Of a DNA stretch of 64,000 bases, positions 10,751 through 22,282 are shown piece after piece. Below the pieces are notes generated by a model. It ran no database searches and was not told where the DNA came from. It saw nothing but the letters and a program-made list of their open reading frames with translations. A program made the translations under genes and the position numbers. Every line of letters starts with the position of its first letter. The first letter of the stretch is position 1. The stretch comes from JACVRW01 sp963765135 (GTDB lineage Bacteria > Actinomycetota > Thermoleophilia > Solirubrobacterales > Thermoleophilaceae), in contig CAVXUX010000007.1 of assembly GCA_963765135.1 (NCBI GenBank), forward strand, positions 365,426 to 429,425, written 5' to 3'.

Positions 10751-12751
10751 GTGCCCGACTTCAAGGTCAACCCCGCCTATACCCCCGTCGCCGATCAGAA
10801 GCTGGCCCTCGACAAGCTGGCCGCCGGCGTCGACTCGGGCGACCGCTTTCAGACGCTGCTCGGCGTCACCGGCGCCGGCAAGACCGCCACGATGGCCTTC
10901 ACGATCGAGCAGGTCCAGCGCCCCGCGCTCGTGATCGCCCACAACAAGACGCTCGCCGCCCAGCTCTGCAACGAGTTCCGCGAGTTCTTCCCCGACAACG
11001 CGGTCGAGTACTTCGTCTCGTACTACGACTACTACCAGCCCGAGGCCTACGTCCCGAGCTCCGATCTCTACATCGAGAAGGACTCCTCGATCAACCAGGA
11101 GATCGAGCGTCTGCGTCACGCCGCCACGGCGAGCCTGTTCGCCCGGCGCGACACGATCGTCGTTGCCAGCGTCTCCTGCATCTTCGGCCTCGGCTCGCCC
11201 GAGAAGTACGACCGCCTGATGCTGATGCTCAAGCGCGGCGACATGTACGACCGCGACGCCATCCTGCGCAAGCTGGTCGACATCCAGTACTCCCGCAACG
11301 ACGCCACGCTCGGCCCGCGGCAGCTTCCGCGTCCGCGGCGAGACGCTCGAGGTCTTCCCCGCCTACGCCGAGACCGCCTACCGCGCTGTCTTCTTCGGCG
11401 ACGAGATCGAGACCGTCCACGAGTTCGACCCGCTCACCGGCGAGCTGCTGAAGGAGCTCCGCTACGCCGCGGTCTGGCCGGCCACGCACTACGCCACCGA
11501 CACCAAGACGATCGAGCGCGCCGTGGTGGAGATCCGCGACGAGCTCGAGCAGCGCACGAAGGAGCTGGAGGAGCAGGGCAAGCTGCTCGAGTCGCACCGC
11601 CTGCGCCAGCGCACCCAGTTCGACATGGAGATGCTGCGCGAGCTGGGCTTCTGCAACGGGATCGAGAACTACTCGCGCATCCTCGACGGTCGCGCTCCCG
11701 GCGAGCGCCCCTACTGCCTGATCGACTTCTTCCCGGAGGACTTCGTCTGCTTCATCGACGAGTCGCACCAGACCGTGCCCCAGATCGGCGGCATGTACGA
11801 GGGCGACCGCTCGCGCAAGCAGACGCTCGTCGAGTACGGCTTCCGCCTGCCGAGCGCGCTCGACAACCGGCCCCAGACCTTCGACGAGTTCCTGCGCGCA
11901 CTCCTCAGATCGTCTTCGTCTCCGCCACGCCGAGCGATTTCGAGCGCAACCACTCGAGCCAGATCGTCGAGCAGATCGTGCGGCCGACCGGCGTGGTCGA
12001 CCCCGAGGTCGACGTCCGCGAGACCAAGAACCAGATCGACGACCTGATGGAGGAGATCCGCAAGCGCGTGGAGGTCGAGGAGCGCACGCTGGTCACCACG
12101 CTCACCAAGAAGATGGCCGAGGACCTGACCGACTACCTGCTCGAGTACGGCTTCAAGGTCCGCTACCTGCACTCCGAGGTCGACACGCTGGAGCGGATCC
12201 AGATCATCCGCGAGCTGCGCCTGGGCGAGTTCGACATCCTCGTCGGCGTCAACCTGCTGCGCGAGGGGCTCGACCTGCCCGAGGTGTCGCTGGTCGCGAT
12301 CCTGGACGCGGACAAGGAGGGCTTCCTGCGCGGCGAGACCTCGCTGATCCAGACGATCGGCCGCGCCGCCCGCAACATCCGCGGCAAGGTGATCATGTAC
12401 GCCGACAAGGAGACCGCCGCGATGCGCAACGCGATCAAGGAGACCGATCGCCGGCGTGCCATCCAGGTCGCCTACAACGAGGAGCACGGGATCACGGCCA
12501 CGACGATCCAGAAGGGCATCTCCGACATCAGCGACTTCCTGATGCAGGAGTCGAAGGTGCCGACCGGCCGCGGACGGCGCCGGCGCGAGACCGAGGGCAT
12601 GACCGCGGAGGAGCTGCGCCGCACGATCGTCGAGCTGGAGGAGGAGATGCTGGCGGCCGCCGACGACCTGCGCTTCGAGTACGCGGCCAAGCTGCGCGAC
12701 GAGATCAAGTCGCTGCGGCGCGAGCTCGAGGAGGCCGAGGCAAGCGCCTGA
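10751..12751 (+). CDS. uvrB: Excinuclease ABC subunit B (two frameshifts)
   Basis: UvrB is the helicase-like damage-verification subunit of nucleotide excision repair. It shows Walker A GVTGAGKTATMAF, the beta-hairpin region EYFVSYYDYYQPEAYVP, motif VNLLREGLDLPEVSLVAILD, the QTIGRAARN motif and a C-terminal UVR motif (EEEMLAAADDLRFEYAAKLR) that contacts UvrA/UvrC. An extra C near 11317 breaks the frame before SFRVRGETLEVFPAYAETAY. A missing base near 11897 breaks it before RTPQIVFVSATPSDFE. Both sites read as conserved sequence once corrected. uvrA lies 5 kb downstream on the same strand but not in the same operon. Confidence 0.93.
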   Translation: MPDFKVNPAYTPVADQKLALDKLAAGVDSGDRFQTLLGVTGAGKTATMAFTIEQVQRPALVIAHNKTLAAQLCNEFREFFPDNAVEYFVSYYDYYQPEAYVPSSDLYIEKDSSINQEIERLRHAATASLFARRDTIVVASVSCIFGLGSPEKYDRLMLMLKRGDMYDRDAILRKLVDIQYSRNDATLGPRQLPRPRRDARGLPRLRRDRLPRCLLRRRDRDRPRVRPAHRRAAEGAPLRRGLAGHALRHRHQDDRARRGGDPRRARAAHEGAGGAGQAARVAPPAPAHPVRHGDAARAGLLQRDRELLAHPRRSRSRRAPLLPDRLLPGGLRLLHRRVAPDRAPDRRHVRGRPLAQADARRVRLPPAERARQPAPDLRRVPARTPQIVFVSATPSDFERNHSSQIVEQIVRPTGVVDPEVDVRETKNQIDDLMEEIRKRVEVEERTLVTTLTKKMAEDLTDYLLEYGFKVRYLHSEVDTLERIQIIRELRLGEFDILVGVNLLREGLDLPEVSLVAILDADKEGFLRGETSLIQTIGRAARNIRGKVIMYADKETAAMRNAIKETDRRRAIQVAYNEEHGITATTIQKGISDISDFLMQESKVPTGRGRRRRETEGMTAEELRRTIVELEEEMLAAADDLRFEYAAKLRDEIKSLRRELEEAEASA

Positions 12752-12795
12752 GGCGGCTAGACTGCGCTTCGCAGTTTCACCGACTCGCCGCCCGC

Positions 12796-14046
12796 TTGTC
12801 CAATACCGCCCTCCGCATCGCGCTCGTAACGAGCCTCGCGCTGCTCGCCCCAGCGACCGCGAGCGCCGCGCCGACCGCCGATTTCACGATGGGGTGGACC
12901 CAGCCGCCCCAGATTCCAAGTGTGGGGCAGCAGGTCACGTTCACCGGGACCGTGAGCAACTGGGACACGGCCGCGGGCACGGTGACCTGGGACTTCGGCG
13001 ACGGGGCCACCGCCGCCGGGCTCACCGCGACGCACGCCTTCGCCAGCCCGGGCCTCAAGTTCGTCACGATGACCGCGACCAACGCCGACGTTCCCGCCGA
13101 GTCCACGCCGGTGATCAAGTTCCTGACCGTGAACGCGCCCCCGGTCGCGGGATTCGGGTGGGCGCCGCTCATCGGCACGACCGGACAGGACGTGCGCTTC
13201 GCGTCCGAGTCCGATGACCCCGACGGCGCGATCACCCAGTACGCCTGGGACTTCGGCGACGGCGTCACTGACCAGCGGCGCAACCCGGTGCACCCCTTCT
13301 CCAGCGCCGGCACGAAGTCCGTCAAGCTGACCGTCACCGACATGTGGGGCGCCACCAGCACGGCGACGCGCCAGGTCGTGGTCCAGGATCCGCCGCCGCT
13401 GCCGACGCCGCCCAACAACCCGCCGCTCGCCAATTTCGCCTTCGGCCCGCGCAGCCCCCAGGTGGGCGACTCGGTCGAGTTCGTGTCGAGCGCCATCGAC
13501 CCCGAGGACGCGCTGCGCTCGCAGACCTGGGACCTCGACGGCGACGGTCAGTTCGACGACGCGCGCGGTGATGAGGTGCTCTACACGTTCACGTCGGCCG
13601 GGCCGAAGACCGTGCGCCTGCGCGTGGAGGACGAGGCCGGCAACGCGGACGTGCACGAGCGCACGGTGAGCGTAAGACCCGCGCCGGTGGCTAAGGCGGG
13701 TGCCCTGTCCCCGGCGCCGGTGATCCGCCTCACTACGGAGATCCTGTCGAACGGGGCTCGGATCAGGGTGCTGAGCGTGCGCGCGCCGAAGGCCACGCTC
13801 GTGACGGTCAAGTGCCGCGGCAAGGGGTGCCCGGTCCCGCAGCGGCGCAAGCGCGTGAAGCAGGGCTCGGTGCGCTTCAAGACCTTCGAGCGCTTCCTCC
13901 GGGCCGGCGTGAAGATTGAGATCTCGAGCCGCAAGCCGAACACGATCGGCGCCTTCACGCGCTACACGATCCGCGGCGGCAAATTCCCCGCACGTACCGA
14001 TCGCTGCCTGCGGCCCGGCAAGGAACGCCCGGTTCGTTGCGGCTGA
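12796..14046 (+). CDS. Secreted PKD-repeat surface protein A
   Basis: A signal peptide (IALVTSLALLAPATASA) is followed by three PKD domains, recognisable by WDFGDG, WDFGDG and WDLDGDGQFDD. A Pro-rich spacer separates the second and third. The C-terminal module of about 110 residues is basic and has a CRGKGCP motif, the core VRFKTFERFLRAGVKIEI and the ending DRCLRPGKERPVRCG. The next gene has the same layout, so they are tandem paralogs. The TTG start (MSNTALRIA) matches the paralog's own start. The function is probably adhesion or wall binding, inferred from domains only. Confidence 0.75.
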   Translation: MSNTALRIALVTSLALLAPATASAAPTADFTMGWTQPPQIPSVGQQVTFTGTVSNWDTAAGTVTWDFGDGATAAGLTATHAFASPGLKFVTMTATNADVPAESTPVIKFLTVNAPPVAGFGWAPLIGTTGQDVRFASESDDPDGAITQYAWDFGDGVTDQRRNPVHPFSSAGTKSVKLTVTDMWGATSTATRQVVVQDPPPLPTPPNNPPLANFAFGPRSPQVGDSVEFVSSAIDPEDALRSQTWDLDGDGQFDDARGDEVLYTFTSAGPKTVRLRVEDEAGNADVHERTVSVRPAPVAKAGALSPAPVIRLTTEILSNGARIRVLSVRAPKATLVTVKCRGKGCPVPQRRKRVKQGSVRFKTFERFLRAGVKIEISSRKPNTIGAFTRYTIRGGKFPARTDRCLRPGKERPVRCG

Positions 14047-14094
14047 TCTGGTAGACCTCCCAGGTAGACATAACCCTTCTGGACTCCCGCCCCC

Positions 14095-15399
14095 TTGTCT
14101 AATACCTCTCGTTGCTGCACTCTCGTGCTCGCCGCGGCGCTGATCGCGTTCGCCGCGCCGTCGGCGCTCGCCGCGCCGACGCCGTCCTTCACGGTCGCGC
14201 CGGCGAGCCCGCAGTCGGGCATCGCGGCGACGTTCACGTCGACCTCGACCGCGCCGATCGGGTTCGCCATCACGAACATCGAATGGGACTTCGACGGCAA
14301 CGGCACGTTCGAGGCCACTGGGAGCCCCGCATCGCACGCCTTCCCGACCGCCGGCAGCTACACGGTCAACATGCGCGCGACGAGCAACGAGCTGCTCGAC
14401 AACCAGGCGACCGCGACGGCGACAGTGGTGGTCACCACCCGCGTGCCCACCGCGGACTTCAGCTTCAACCCGACTTCGCCCTCGATCAACGACCCGGTCC
14501 TGTTCGCCTCGAACTCGACCGACCCCGACGGTGAGGCGCTGGGGCACATCTGGAACTTCGGCGACGGCACCGCCCAGAGCACCCAGCGCAACCCGACCCA
14601 CGCATACGCGACCCCGGGGCAGAAGACGGTGCGCCTGACCGTGAACGACGGTCACGGGGGAGTGGACGACCTGACCAAGACGATCACCGTCAGGGACCCG
14701 TCGGCGGCCAACGCCTCTTTCACGTTCACGCCGCAGTCCCCGATCGCGGACCAGCTCGTGACGTTCACGTCCACGTCCACGCCGAGCGCAGGTCAGTCGA
14801 TCACGTCGCAGAACTGGGACCTCGATTCCGACGGCCAGTTCGACGACGGGTCGGCCAAGACGGTCACGCGCAGGTTCGACAGCGCCGGCGTCTACCGGGT
14901 CGCCGTGCGGGTCGTCCAGGCGAACGGCAACCCCGCGGTCGCTGAGGGCACGGTGCGCGTCGGGGCGATCGTGGCATCGCCCCCGACGACCTCGCCGACT
15001 TCCCCCACATCGCCGACGTCGCCCGGCAAGACGACCAAGGGCCGGCCGAGCCTGCTCACGCCGTTCCCGGTCGTGCGGCTCGTCGGCGCGGCTTACGCGA
15101 CCCGCACGATCGTGTCCCTCCTCAGCGTCCAGGCGCCGCGCGGCGCCCTGGTGCGCGTGCGTTGCAAGGGCACCGGCTGCCCGAAGGTCGTCCGGCGCAA
15201 GAAGGCGAAGGGCAAGGGCGTCCGGTTCAAGACCTTCGAGCGCGGGATCCGCGCCGGCGCCAAGCTGGAGATCTTCGTGGTCGCCAAGAAGCGCATCGGC
15301 AAGTACACGAGCTTCAAGATGCAGCGCGCCAAGCCGCCGCGGCGCACAGACCTCTGCCTGGTTCCGGGCAGGCGCAAGCCGGTTTCGTGCCCGAAGTGA
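14095..15399 (+). CDS. Secreted PKD-repeat surface protein B (paralog of A)
   Basis: The gene starts at a TTG with MSNTSRCCTLVLAAALIAFA, a signal peptide, followed by three PKD-like domains (WDFDGNGTFEA, WNFGDGTAQS, WDLDSDGQFDDG). A Thr/Ser/Pro-rich linker (SPPTTSPTSPTSPTSPG) then leads to the C-terminal module CKGTGCP, VRFKTFERGIRAGAKLEIF and DLCLVPGRRKPVSC. The end module is closely related to that of protein A, while the PKD parts have diverged more. The 48-bp gap between the two genes holds no clear promoter, so they may be co-transcribed. Confidence 0.75.
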   Translation: MSNTSRCCTLVLAAALIAFAAPSALAAPTPSFTVAPASPQSGIAATFTSTSTAPIGFAITNIEWDFDGNGTFEATGSPASHAFPTAGSYTVNMRATSNELLDNQATATATVVVTTRVPTADFSFNPTSPSINDPVLFASNSTDPDGEALGHIWNFGDGTAQSTQRNPTHAYATPGQKTVRLTVNDGHGGVDDLTKTITVRDPSAANASFTFTPQSPIADQLVTFTSTSTPSAGQSITSQNWDLDSDGQFDDGSAKTVTRRFDSAGVYRVAVRVVQANGNPAVAEGTVRVGAIVASPPTTSPTSPTSPTSPGKTTKGRPSLLTPFPVVRLVGAAYATRTIVSLLSVQAPRGALVRVRCKGTGCPKVVRRKKAKGKGVRFKTFERGIRAGAKLEIFVVAKKRIGKYTSFKMQRAKPPRRTDLCLVPGRRKPVSCPK

Positions 15400-15441
15400 G
15401 CCGGCCTGACGGTTCCAATTTGCACCTGTCGCGCAAATAGG

Positions 15442-15447
15442 TAACCT
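15442..15447 (+). promoter_or_regulatory. -10 box TAACCT before the copper-protein gene
   Basis: TAACCT ends 7 nt before the GTG at 15455, the spacing expected for a leaderless mRNA. Confidence 0.5.
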
Positions 15448-15454
15448 CCGGCCC

Positions 15455-17041
15455 GTGGTGTCGCGTGTCCGGAGGGGGGCGCTCGGCGTGTTCGCGTCGA
15501 GCCTGGTGCTGTTGGTGCTCGCCGTGCCGAACGCGATGGCGGTCCCGCACGGCTCGCTCGTCAGCATCGCCAAGGGCGACAACGGCGCGCAGCGGCTGAC
15601 CTACAGGGTCGGCCCCTTCAACATCGTCCCGGGCCAGAACGACATCGGTTACAACGGGATGGACCAGAAGCCGAAGGTCGACGGCTGGATCACCCGCATG
15701 CGCCCGGATCTGGTCTACACGAACGGCACCGTGCCGCGCGTGGACGTCCTCCATCTCCACCACGGCGTCTGGCTCAACCTGAGCGACCAGGACGCAACCT
15801 CGCCGAACCTGCCGGAGCGCTTCTTCGCCGCCGGCGAGGAGAAGACGGTCTCCACGATGCCGAAGGGCTACGGCTACGAGTACGAGGCCACCGACAACTG
15901 GCTGCTCAACCACATGATCCACAACCTGACGCCGGTGCCGGCGCGGGTGTACATGATCCTGGAGATCGACTTCATCCCGAAGAGCTCACCGGCGGCAAAG
16001 GGCATCAAGCCGGTTCGCCCGATTTGGATGGACGTACGCAACGGCCAGATCTACCCGGTCTTCAACGTGGAGAAGGGCAGCGGCGAGAAGGGCAAGTACA
16101 CCTACCCGAACGACGAGCCCGCCGCCTACCGCGGCGAGAACAAGCGCAACGAGTGGGTGTCCGATCGCGACGGCGTGCTGGTCGCGACCGCGGGCCACCT
16201 GCATCCGGGCGGCTACCACACCGATCTGTGGGTGCGGCGGCAGGGCGCCAAGGTCGCGAAGCCCGCCTGTGCCAGCAAGAGCTCTTCCAGCGCGCGCAAG
16301 GCGTGCAAGTCCAGGGCCCCGCGTGGCTACGGCAGCAACGCCCACCTGTTCCGGTCGGACGCCAAGTACTTCGAGCCCGCCGGCGCCGTGTCCTGGGACG
16401 TGGCAATGACCGGCACGCCGGCCGACTGGAGGGTGAAGATCAACAAGGGCGACACGCTCTGGACCAGCGCCACGTACGGCACCAAGCGCGGCGCCTGGTG
16501 GGAGTCGATGGGGATCATGGTCGCCTACATGGCCGACAGCGGCTCGGGCAAGAACCCCTTCAAGCAGCGCGTGGACCACCCCGGCAAGCCCACCCACGGC
16601 CACCTGCGCGAGAACCGCAACCACGGCGGCGGGAAGTCCAACCTGCCCGATCCGCGCAAGCTGCCCGACGGGCCGACGGTGGACGGCGGCTCGATCGACA
16701 TCCTGGACTTCAAGTACGCCGTCGGGGACTTCAGCCTCGTCGGCGCGGCCAAGAACCCGCCGGTGATCACGCAGGGCCAGTCGGTGACGTTCCGCAACCT
16801 CGAGGCCGGCAAGGCGCTGTACCACTCGATCACGTCGTGCAAGGCGCCGTGTACCGGCAAGACCGGGATCGCCTACCCGCTGGCCGATTCGAAGGTCCAG
16901 TTCGACTCGAACACGCTCGGGACGCGGATCCCCGCGGCGGGCTCGACCGAGTGGAAGACCCCGTCCAGCCTGAGGCCGGGCACCTACACGTACTTCTGCC
17001 GGATCCACCCGTTCATGCGGGGCGCGTTCCGGGTCAAGTAG
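15455..17041 (+). CDS. Secreted copper protein: PHM-like monooxygenase core plus C-terminal cupredoxin
   Basis: This 528-residue protein has a signal peptide ending near AMA (residue 29). The central part lines up by motif with peptidylglycine alpha-hydroxylating monooxygenase. H102-H103 in LHLHHGVW match the CuH pair, and H156 in NHMIHNLTPVPARVYMILEI matches the third CuH His. H248 and H250 in HLHPGG match the CuM HxH. M352 in WWESMGIMVAYMAD, after GDTLWTSATYGTKRG, matches the CuM Met. The C-terminal 90 residues form a plastocyanin-like domain with H457 (LYHSIT) and C515, H518 and M521 in YFCRIHPFM, a full type-1 copper site. The annotation is by motif spacing only; the substrate is unknown. 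Confidence 0.65.
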   Translation: MVSRVRRGALGVFASSLVLLVLAVPNAMAVPHGSLVSIAKGDNGAQRLTYRVGPFNIVPGQNDIGYNGMDQKPKVDGWITRMRPDLVYTNGTVPRVDVLHLHHGVWLNLSDQDATSPNLPERFFAAGEEKTVSTMPKGYGYEYEATDNWLLNHMIHNLTPVPARVYMILEIDFIPKSSPAAKGIKPVRPIWMDVRNGQIYPVFNVEKGSGEKGKYTYPNDEPAAYRGENKRNEWVSDRDGVLVATAGHLHPGGYHTDLWVRRQGAKVAKPACASKSSSSARKACKSRAPRGYGSNAHLFRSDAKYFEPAGAVSWDVAMTGTPADWRVKINKGDTLWTSATYGTKRGAWWESMGIMVAYMADSGSGKNPFKQRVDHPGKPTHGHLRENRNHGGGKSNLPDPRKLPDGPTVDGGSIDILDFKYAVGDFSLVGAAKNPPVITQGQSVTFRNLEAGKALYHSITSCKAPCTGKTGIAYPLADSKVQFDSNTLGTRIPAAGSTEWKTPSSLRPGTYTYFCRIHPFMRGAFRVK

Positions 17042-17048
17042 CAGCCAC

Positions 17049-17054
17049 TAGCCT
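17049..17054 (+). promoter_or_regulatory. -10 box TAGCCT before the coiled-coil gene
   Basis: TAGCCT ends 7 nt before the GTG at 17062 and lies only 8 bp after the preceding stop. Confidence 0.45.
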
Positions 17055-17061
17055 TCGCCAC

Positions 17062-17514
17062 GTGGCGGAGCGGTCGGCGGCAGAGCAGGTGAAGGCGCTC
17101 GTGGAAGCGGCGGAGCGCGAGGCGCGCGAGTCCCGCGAGGCCGTGCAGCGCGTGGCGGCGCGGGCGGACGAGCTCAGCGGACGCGTAGACGAGCTGGCCG
17201 CCGGCGTGGCCGAAGCGGTGGCCGCCCTGAAGCAGGAGATCGAGGCGCTGCGCGCGGCGGGCGAGGCGGCGCCGGCGGCCGAGGAGGAGACGCCGGCTGA
17301 GGAGGAGGCGCCCGCTCCGGAGGCGCCCGCTCCGGAGCCGCCCGCTTCGGAGCCTTCGGCCGTCCCCGAGGGCGCGCGCCTGCTCGCCCTCAAGATGGCT
17401 CTCGACGGCCGTCCTCGGGACGAGACCGCCGCCTACCTGGGCGAGAACTTCGAGCTCGCCGACCCCGAGGCGCTGCTCGACGAGGTCTACGCTCGCGCGG
17501 AAGCCCGCAAGTAG
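17062..17514 (+). CDS. Small coiled-coil protein with Pro/Glu-rich linker
   Basis: The product is 150 residues. Residues 1-65 are a highly charged coiled coil (EQVKALVEAAEREARESREA and onward). Residues 68-105 are a low-complexity Ala/Pro/Glu linker. The last 45 residues form a compact helical domain (LLALKMALDGRPRDETAAYL, then LLDEVYARAEARK). There is no signal peptide and no membrane segment. The family is not recognised. It is followed 50 bp later by uvrA, which has its own -10 box. Confidence 0.65.
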   Translation: MAERSAAEQVKALVEAAEREARESREAVQRVAARADELSGRVDELAAGVAEAVAALKQEIEALRAAGEAAPAAEEETPAEEEAPAPEAPAPEPPASEPSAVPEGARLLALKMALDGRPRDETAAYLGENFELADPEALLDEVYARAEARK

Positions 17515-17549
17515 CGGTCTCGAACACGTGTTCGGGCCGACGGCGGCTC

Positions 17550-17555
17550 TACACT
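17550..17555 (+). promoter_or_regulatory. -10 box TACACT before uvrA
   Basis: TACACT ends 9 nt before the TTG start at 17565. No SOS (LexA) box was recognised nearby. Confidence 0.45.
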
Positions 17556-17564
17556 CGTTATTCC

Positions 17565-20435
<2,871 letters not shown>

Positions 20436-20464
20436 CCAGCCGCCGGCCGACGGTCCGCGGGGGG

Positions 20465-20484
20465 CCGGGGGCGCGAGCCCCCGG
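20465..20484. terminator. Perfect 8-bp hairpin with GCGA loop between convergent genes
   Basis: CCGGGGGC and GCCCCCGG pair exactly around a GNRA-type GCGA loop. It sits between the convergent uvrA and GGDEF stops and could act as a bidirectional terminator. No T-run follows. Confidence 0.5.
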
Positions 20485-20490
20485 ATGGCA

Positions 20491-20991
20491 TCAGGCCGAG
20501 CCGCCGCTCTCGCGAGCCCGGCGCAGCTTGCGCACCGTCTGGATGACCTCCATCCGGCGGCGGGCCCGGACGGCGACCTCCATCAGCGTGGGCGCCTCGG
20601 CCGTGTCGGCGATCCCGATCGAGCAGGTAAGCGGCGACGCCGGCATGTTGCGCCCGCAGGCGTCGAGCATGTCCTCGAAGCGCTCTTCCCACGCGGTGGC
20701 GCGCTCGGCGTCGGTCGCGTGCAGGAGCACGGAGAACTCGTCAGGGCCGGTGCGCGCGATCTCGTCGACCCCGCGGATCGTCTGGCTGAGCACCTCGACG
20801 CAGGTGCGCAGCAGCTGCGTGCCGATGGCCGCGCCGTGGACCTTGTTCACGGTCCCCAGGCCGTCCAGGTCGAGCACCGCGATCGCCAGCGACTCGCTCG
20901 TGCGCCCGCGGCGCATCTCCTCGCGCGCAAGCAGCTCGGCGAACTCCTCGGCTCCCGGCAGGTCGGAGAGCGGGTCCATAGATACCTTCAT
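20491..20991 (-). CDS. Stand-alone degenerate GGDEF domain protein
   Basis: This 166-residue protein is almost only a GGDEF domain: DPLSDLPGAEEFAELL, then VLDLDGLGTVNKVHG. The active-site loop reads TGPDEF, so the second Gly of GGDEF is Pro. Just upstream is RGVD, spaced exactly like the inhibitory RxxD c-di-GMP site. This suggests a c-di-GMP binder or a weak cyclase; activity cannot be decided from sequence. There is no sensor or membrane domain. A second in-frame ATG (20979) has AAGG 7 nt upstream and may be the real start. Confidence 0.8.
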   Translation of the reverse strand: MKVSMDPLSDLPGAEEFAELLAREEMRRGRTSESLAIAVLDLDGLGTVNKVHGAAIGTQLLRTCVEVLSQTIRGVDEIARTGPDEFSVLLHATDAERATAWEERFEDMLDACGRNMPASPLTCSIGIADTAEAPTLMEVAVRARRRMEVIQTVRKLRRARESGGSA

Positions 20992-21027
20992 CGGCTGTTT
21001 TGCTCAAAGCCTGAGATCCTGTCGCGC

Positions 21028-21619
21028 GTGGGAAACGCCTGGCTGTGGTGGCAGAAATGGCGCTGGTACGAGCGCAACGCGCTGCCCTGGAACCGCGCCC
21101 GCATCCACCGGCGAGTTCGCCGCTCGGCGGGCATTCGCGCGCTGGCCGGTGCACGGGAACGTGCTCGAGGCGTTCGCGGAGGGGCGCCTGGAGGTCGGCG
21201 AGCACACGCTGCTCGAGCCGCACGTGTGGCTCACGGCGCCGCAGGACGCGCGCATCCGGATCGGGTCCGGCACGTTCCTGAACATCGGCGTGATGGTCGC
21301 TTCGGTCGAGCTGGTCGAGATCGGCGACCACTGCATGTTCGCCAACGGCTGCTTCATCACCGACGGCGCTCACCGCTTCGACGACCCCGACGCGCCGGTG
21401 CCGTGGCAGGGCTTCACGAGCAAGGGACCCACGCGGATCGAGGACAACGTCTGGTGCGGCGCCAACGTCGTCGTCACCAGCGGCGTGACGATCGGGGAGC
21501 GCTGCGTGATCGGCGCGAACAGCGTCGTCACGCGGGACATCCCCGCCTTCTCGGTGGCGGCGGGGATCCCCGCGCGGGTGTTGCGGCCGATCGACTACCC
21601 GGATCGGGTCAGCACATGA
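21028..21619 (+). CDS. Hexapeptide-repeat acyltransferase (frameshift near 21110)
   Basis: This is a left-handed beta-helix acyltransferase of the maltose O-acetyltransferase/WcaF type. The C-terminal half has the hexapeptide repeats and catalytic region: VEIGDHCMFANGCFITDGAH, then VWCGANVVVTSGVTIGERCV and ANSVVTRDIPAFSVAAGIPA. The N-terminus (MGNAWLWWQKWRWYERNALP) is in another frame and joins the main frame after one extra base near 21110. The acceptor is unknown. The 3' end overlaps the convergent surface-protein gene by 11 bp. Confidence 0.8.
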
Positions 21620-22142
21620 CCAGCAGGTGGAACGGCCGGTCGAGCTCGGTGCCGTTGGTGCCGTTCTCCGTGCGCACGGCCACGCCGTTGACGTTCGAGG
21701 CGAGCGAGCTGACGCTGATCTGGCCGTTCTGAGGCGGCGCGGACGCGCTCTCGTCGCCGACGGTGGCGTAGTAGGCGCAGTTGCGCACGTCGCCGTTGAA
21801 GATCACCTGGTAGCGGCCTTCGGAGGTGCGGGCGGCCGAGCTGACGTCGCGGCCGCGGACCGCCTGGCCGCCGGCGTTGACGACCGCGAAACGCGTGGCA
21901 CCGCCGGCCAGGAACGCGGACGGCACGGGCCCGAGGGTGGCCTCGTCGATCGCGCCGCCGCCGACGCTGTCCTTGCGCATGTCGTTTCCGGTCAGCGAGC
22001 GGTTGTGCACGTCCTTGTTGGTGATCGACCCGTTCTTGATGCTCTTGCCGGTGATGACGAGCGCGTAGGCGCCGCCGCTCAGCGACATCACGAGCGCGGT
22101 CACGGCGACGACCATGGCGGGGGAGGGCAGGAAACGACGCAT
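21609..22142 (-). CDS. Short secreted surface protein (SPA-type signal family)
   Basis: This 177-residue protein starts MRRFLPSPAMVVAVTALVMS, a signal anchor typical of a large paralogous family in Thermoleophilia. A KNGSITNKDVHNRSLTGNDM-type repeat region and a compact beta-rich C-terminal domain follow. An AAGGAG sequence lies 8 nt before the ATG, so unlike many neighbours it has a normal ribosome binding site. The function is unknown. Confidence 0.65.
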   Translation of the reverse strand: MRRFLPSPAMVVAVTALVMSLSGGAYALVITGKSIKNGSITNKDVHNRSLTGNDMRKDSVGGGAIDEATLGPVPSAFLAGGATRFAVVNAGGQAVRGRDVSSAARTSEGRYQVIFNGDVRNCAYYATVGDESASAPPQNGQISVSSLASNVNGVAVRTENGTNGTELDRPFHLLVMC

Positions 22143-22211
22143 GGGAACTCTCCTTGAGGCAGGGGTGGGGCTGATCGCCCTAACCCGCGGAATATCGGGA
22201 GGGTTCGGTGC

Positions 22212-22228
22212 CAGGGGCCGAGCCCCTG
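22212..22228. terminator. Hairpin downstream of panB
   Basis: CAGGGGC and GCCCCTG pair around a CGA loop. It lies 50 bp beyond the panB stop, after the palindromic repeat at 22239-22282, and may help end the panCB transcript. Confidence 0.35.
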
Positions 22229-22238
22229 CAACATTTGT

Positions 22239-22282
22239 CCAAGCGGAACCCCGCGCACCCGGCCGAGCCGGGCGCTTGGCGC
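22239..22282 (-). repeat. 44-bp palindromic repeat, copy 1 (downstream of panB)
   Basis: Read outward from the panB stop, the first 32 bases are identical to copy 2 at 24040-24083, and the full 44 differ at only 3 positions. Each copy is itself an imperfect palindrome: CCCGGC-TCG-GCCGGG inside outer arms CAAGCG and CGCTTG. The copy begins at the last base of the panB stop codon. Confidence 0.85.
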
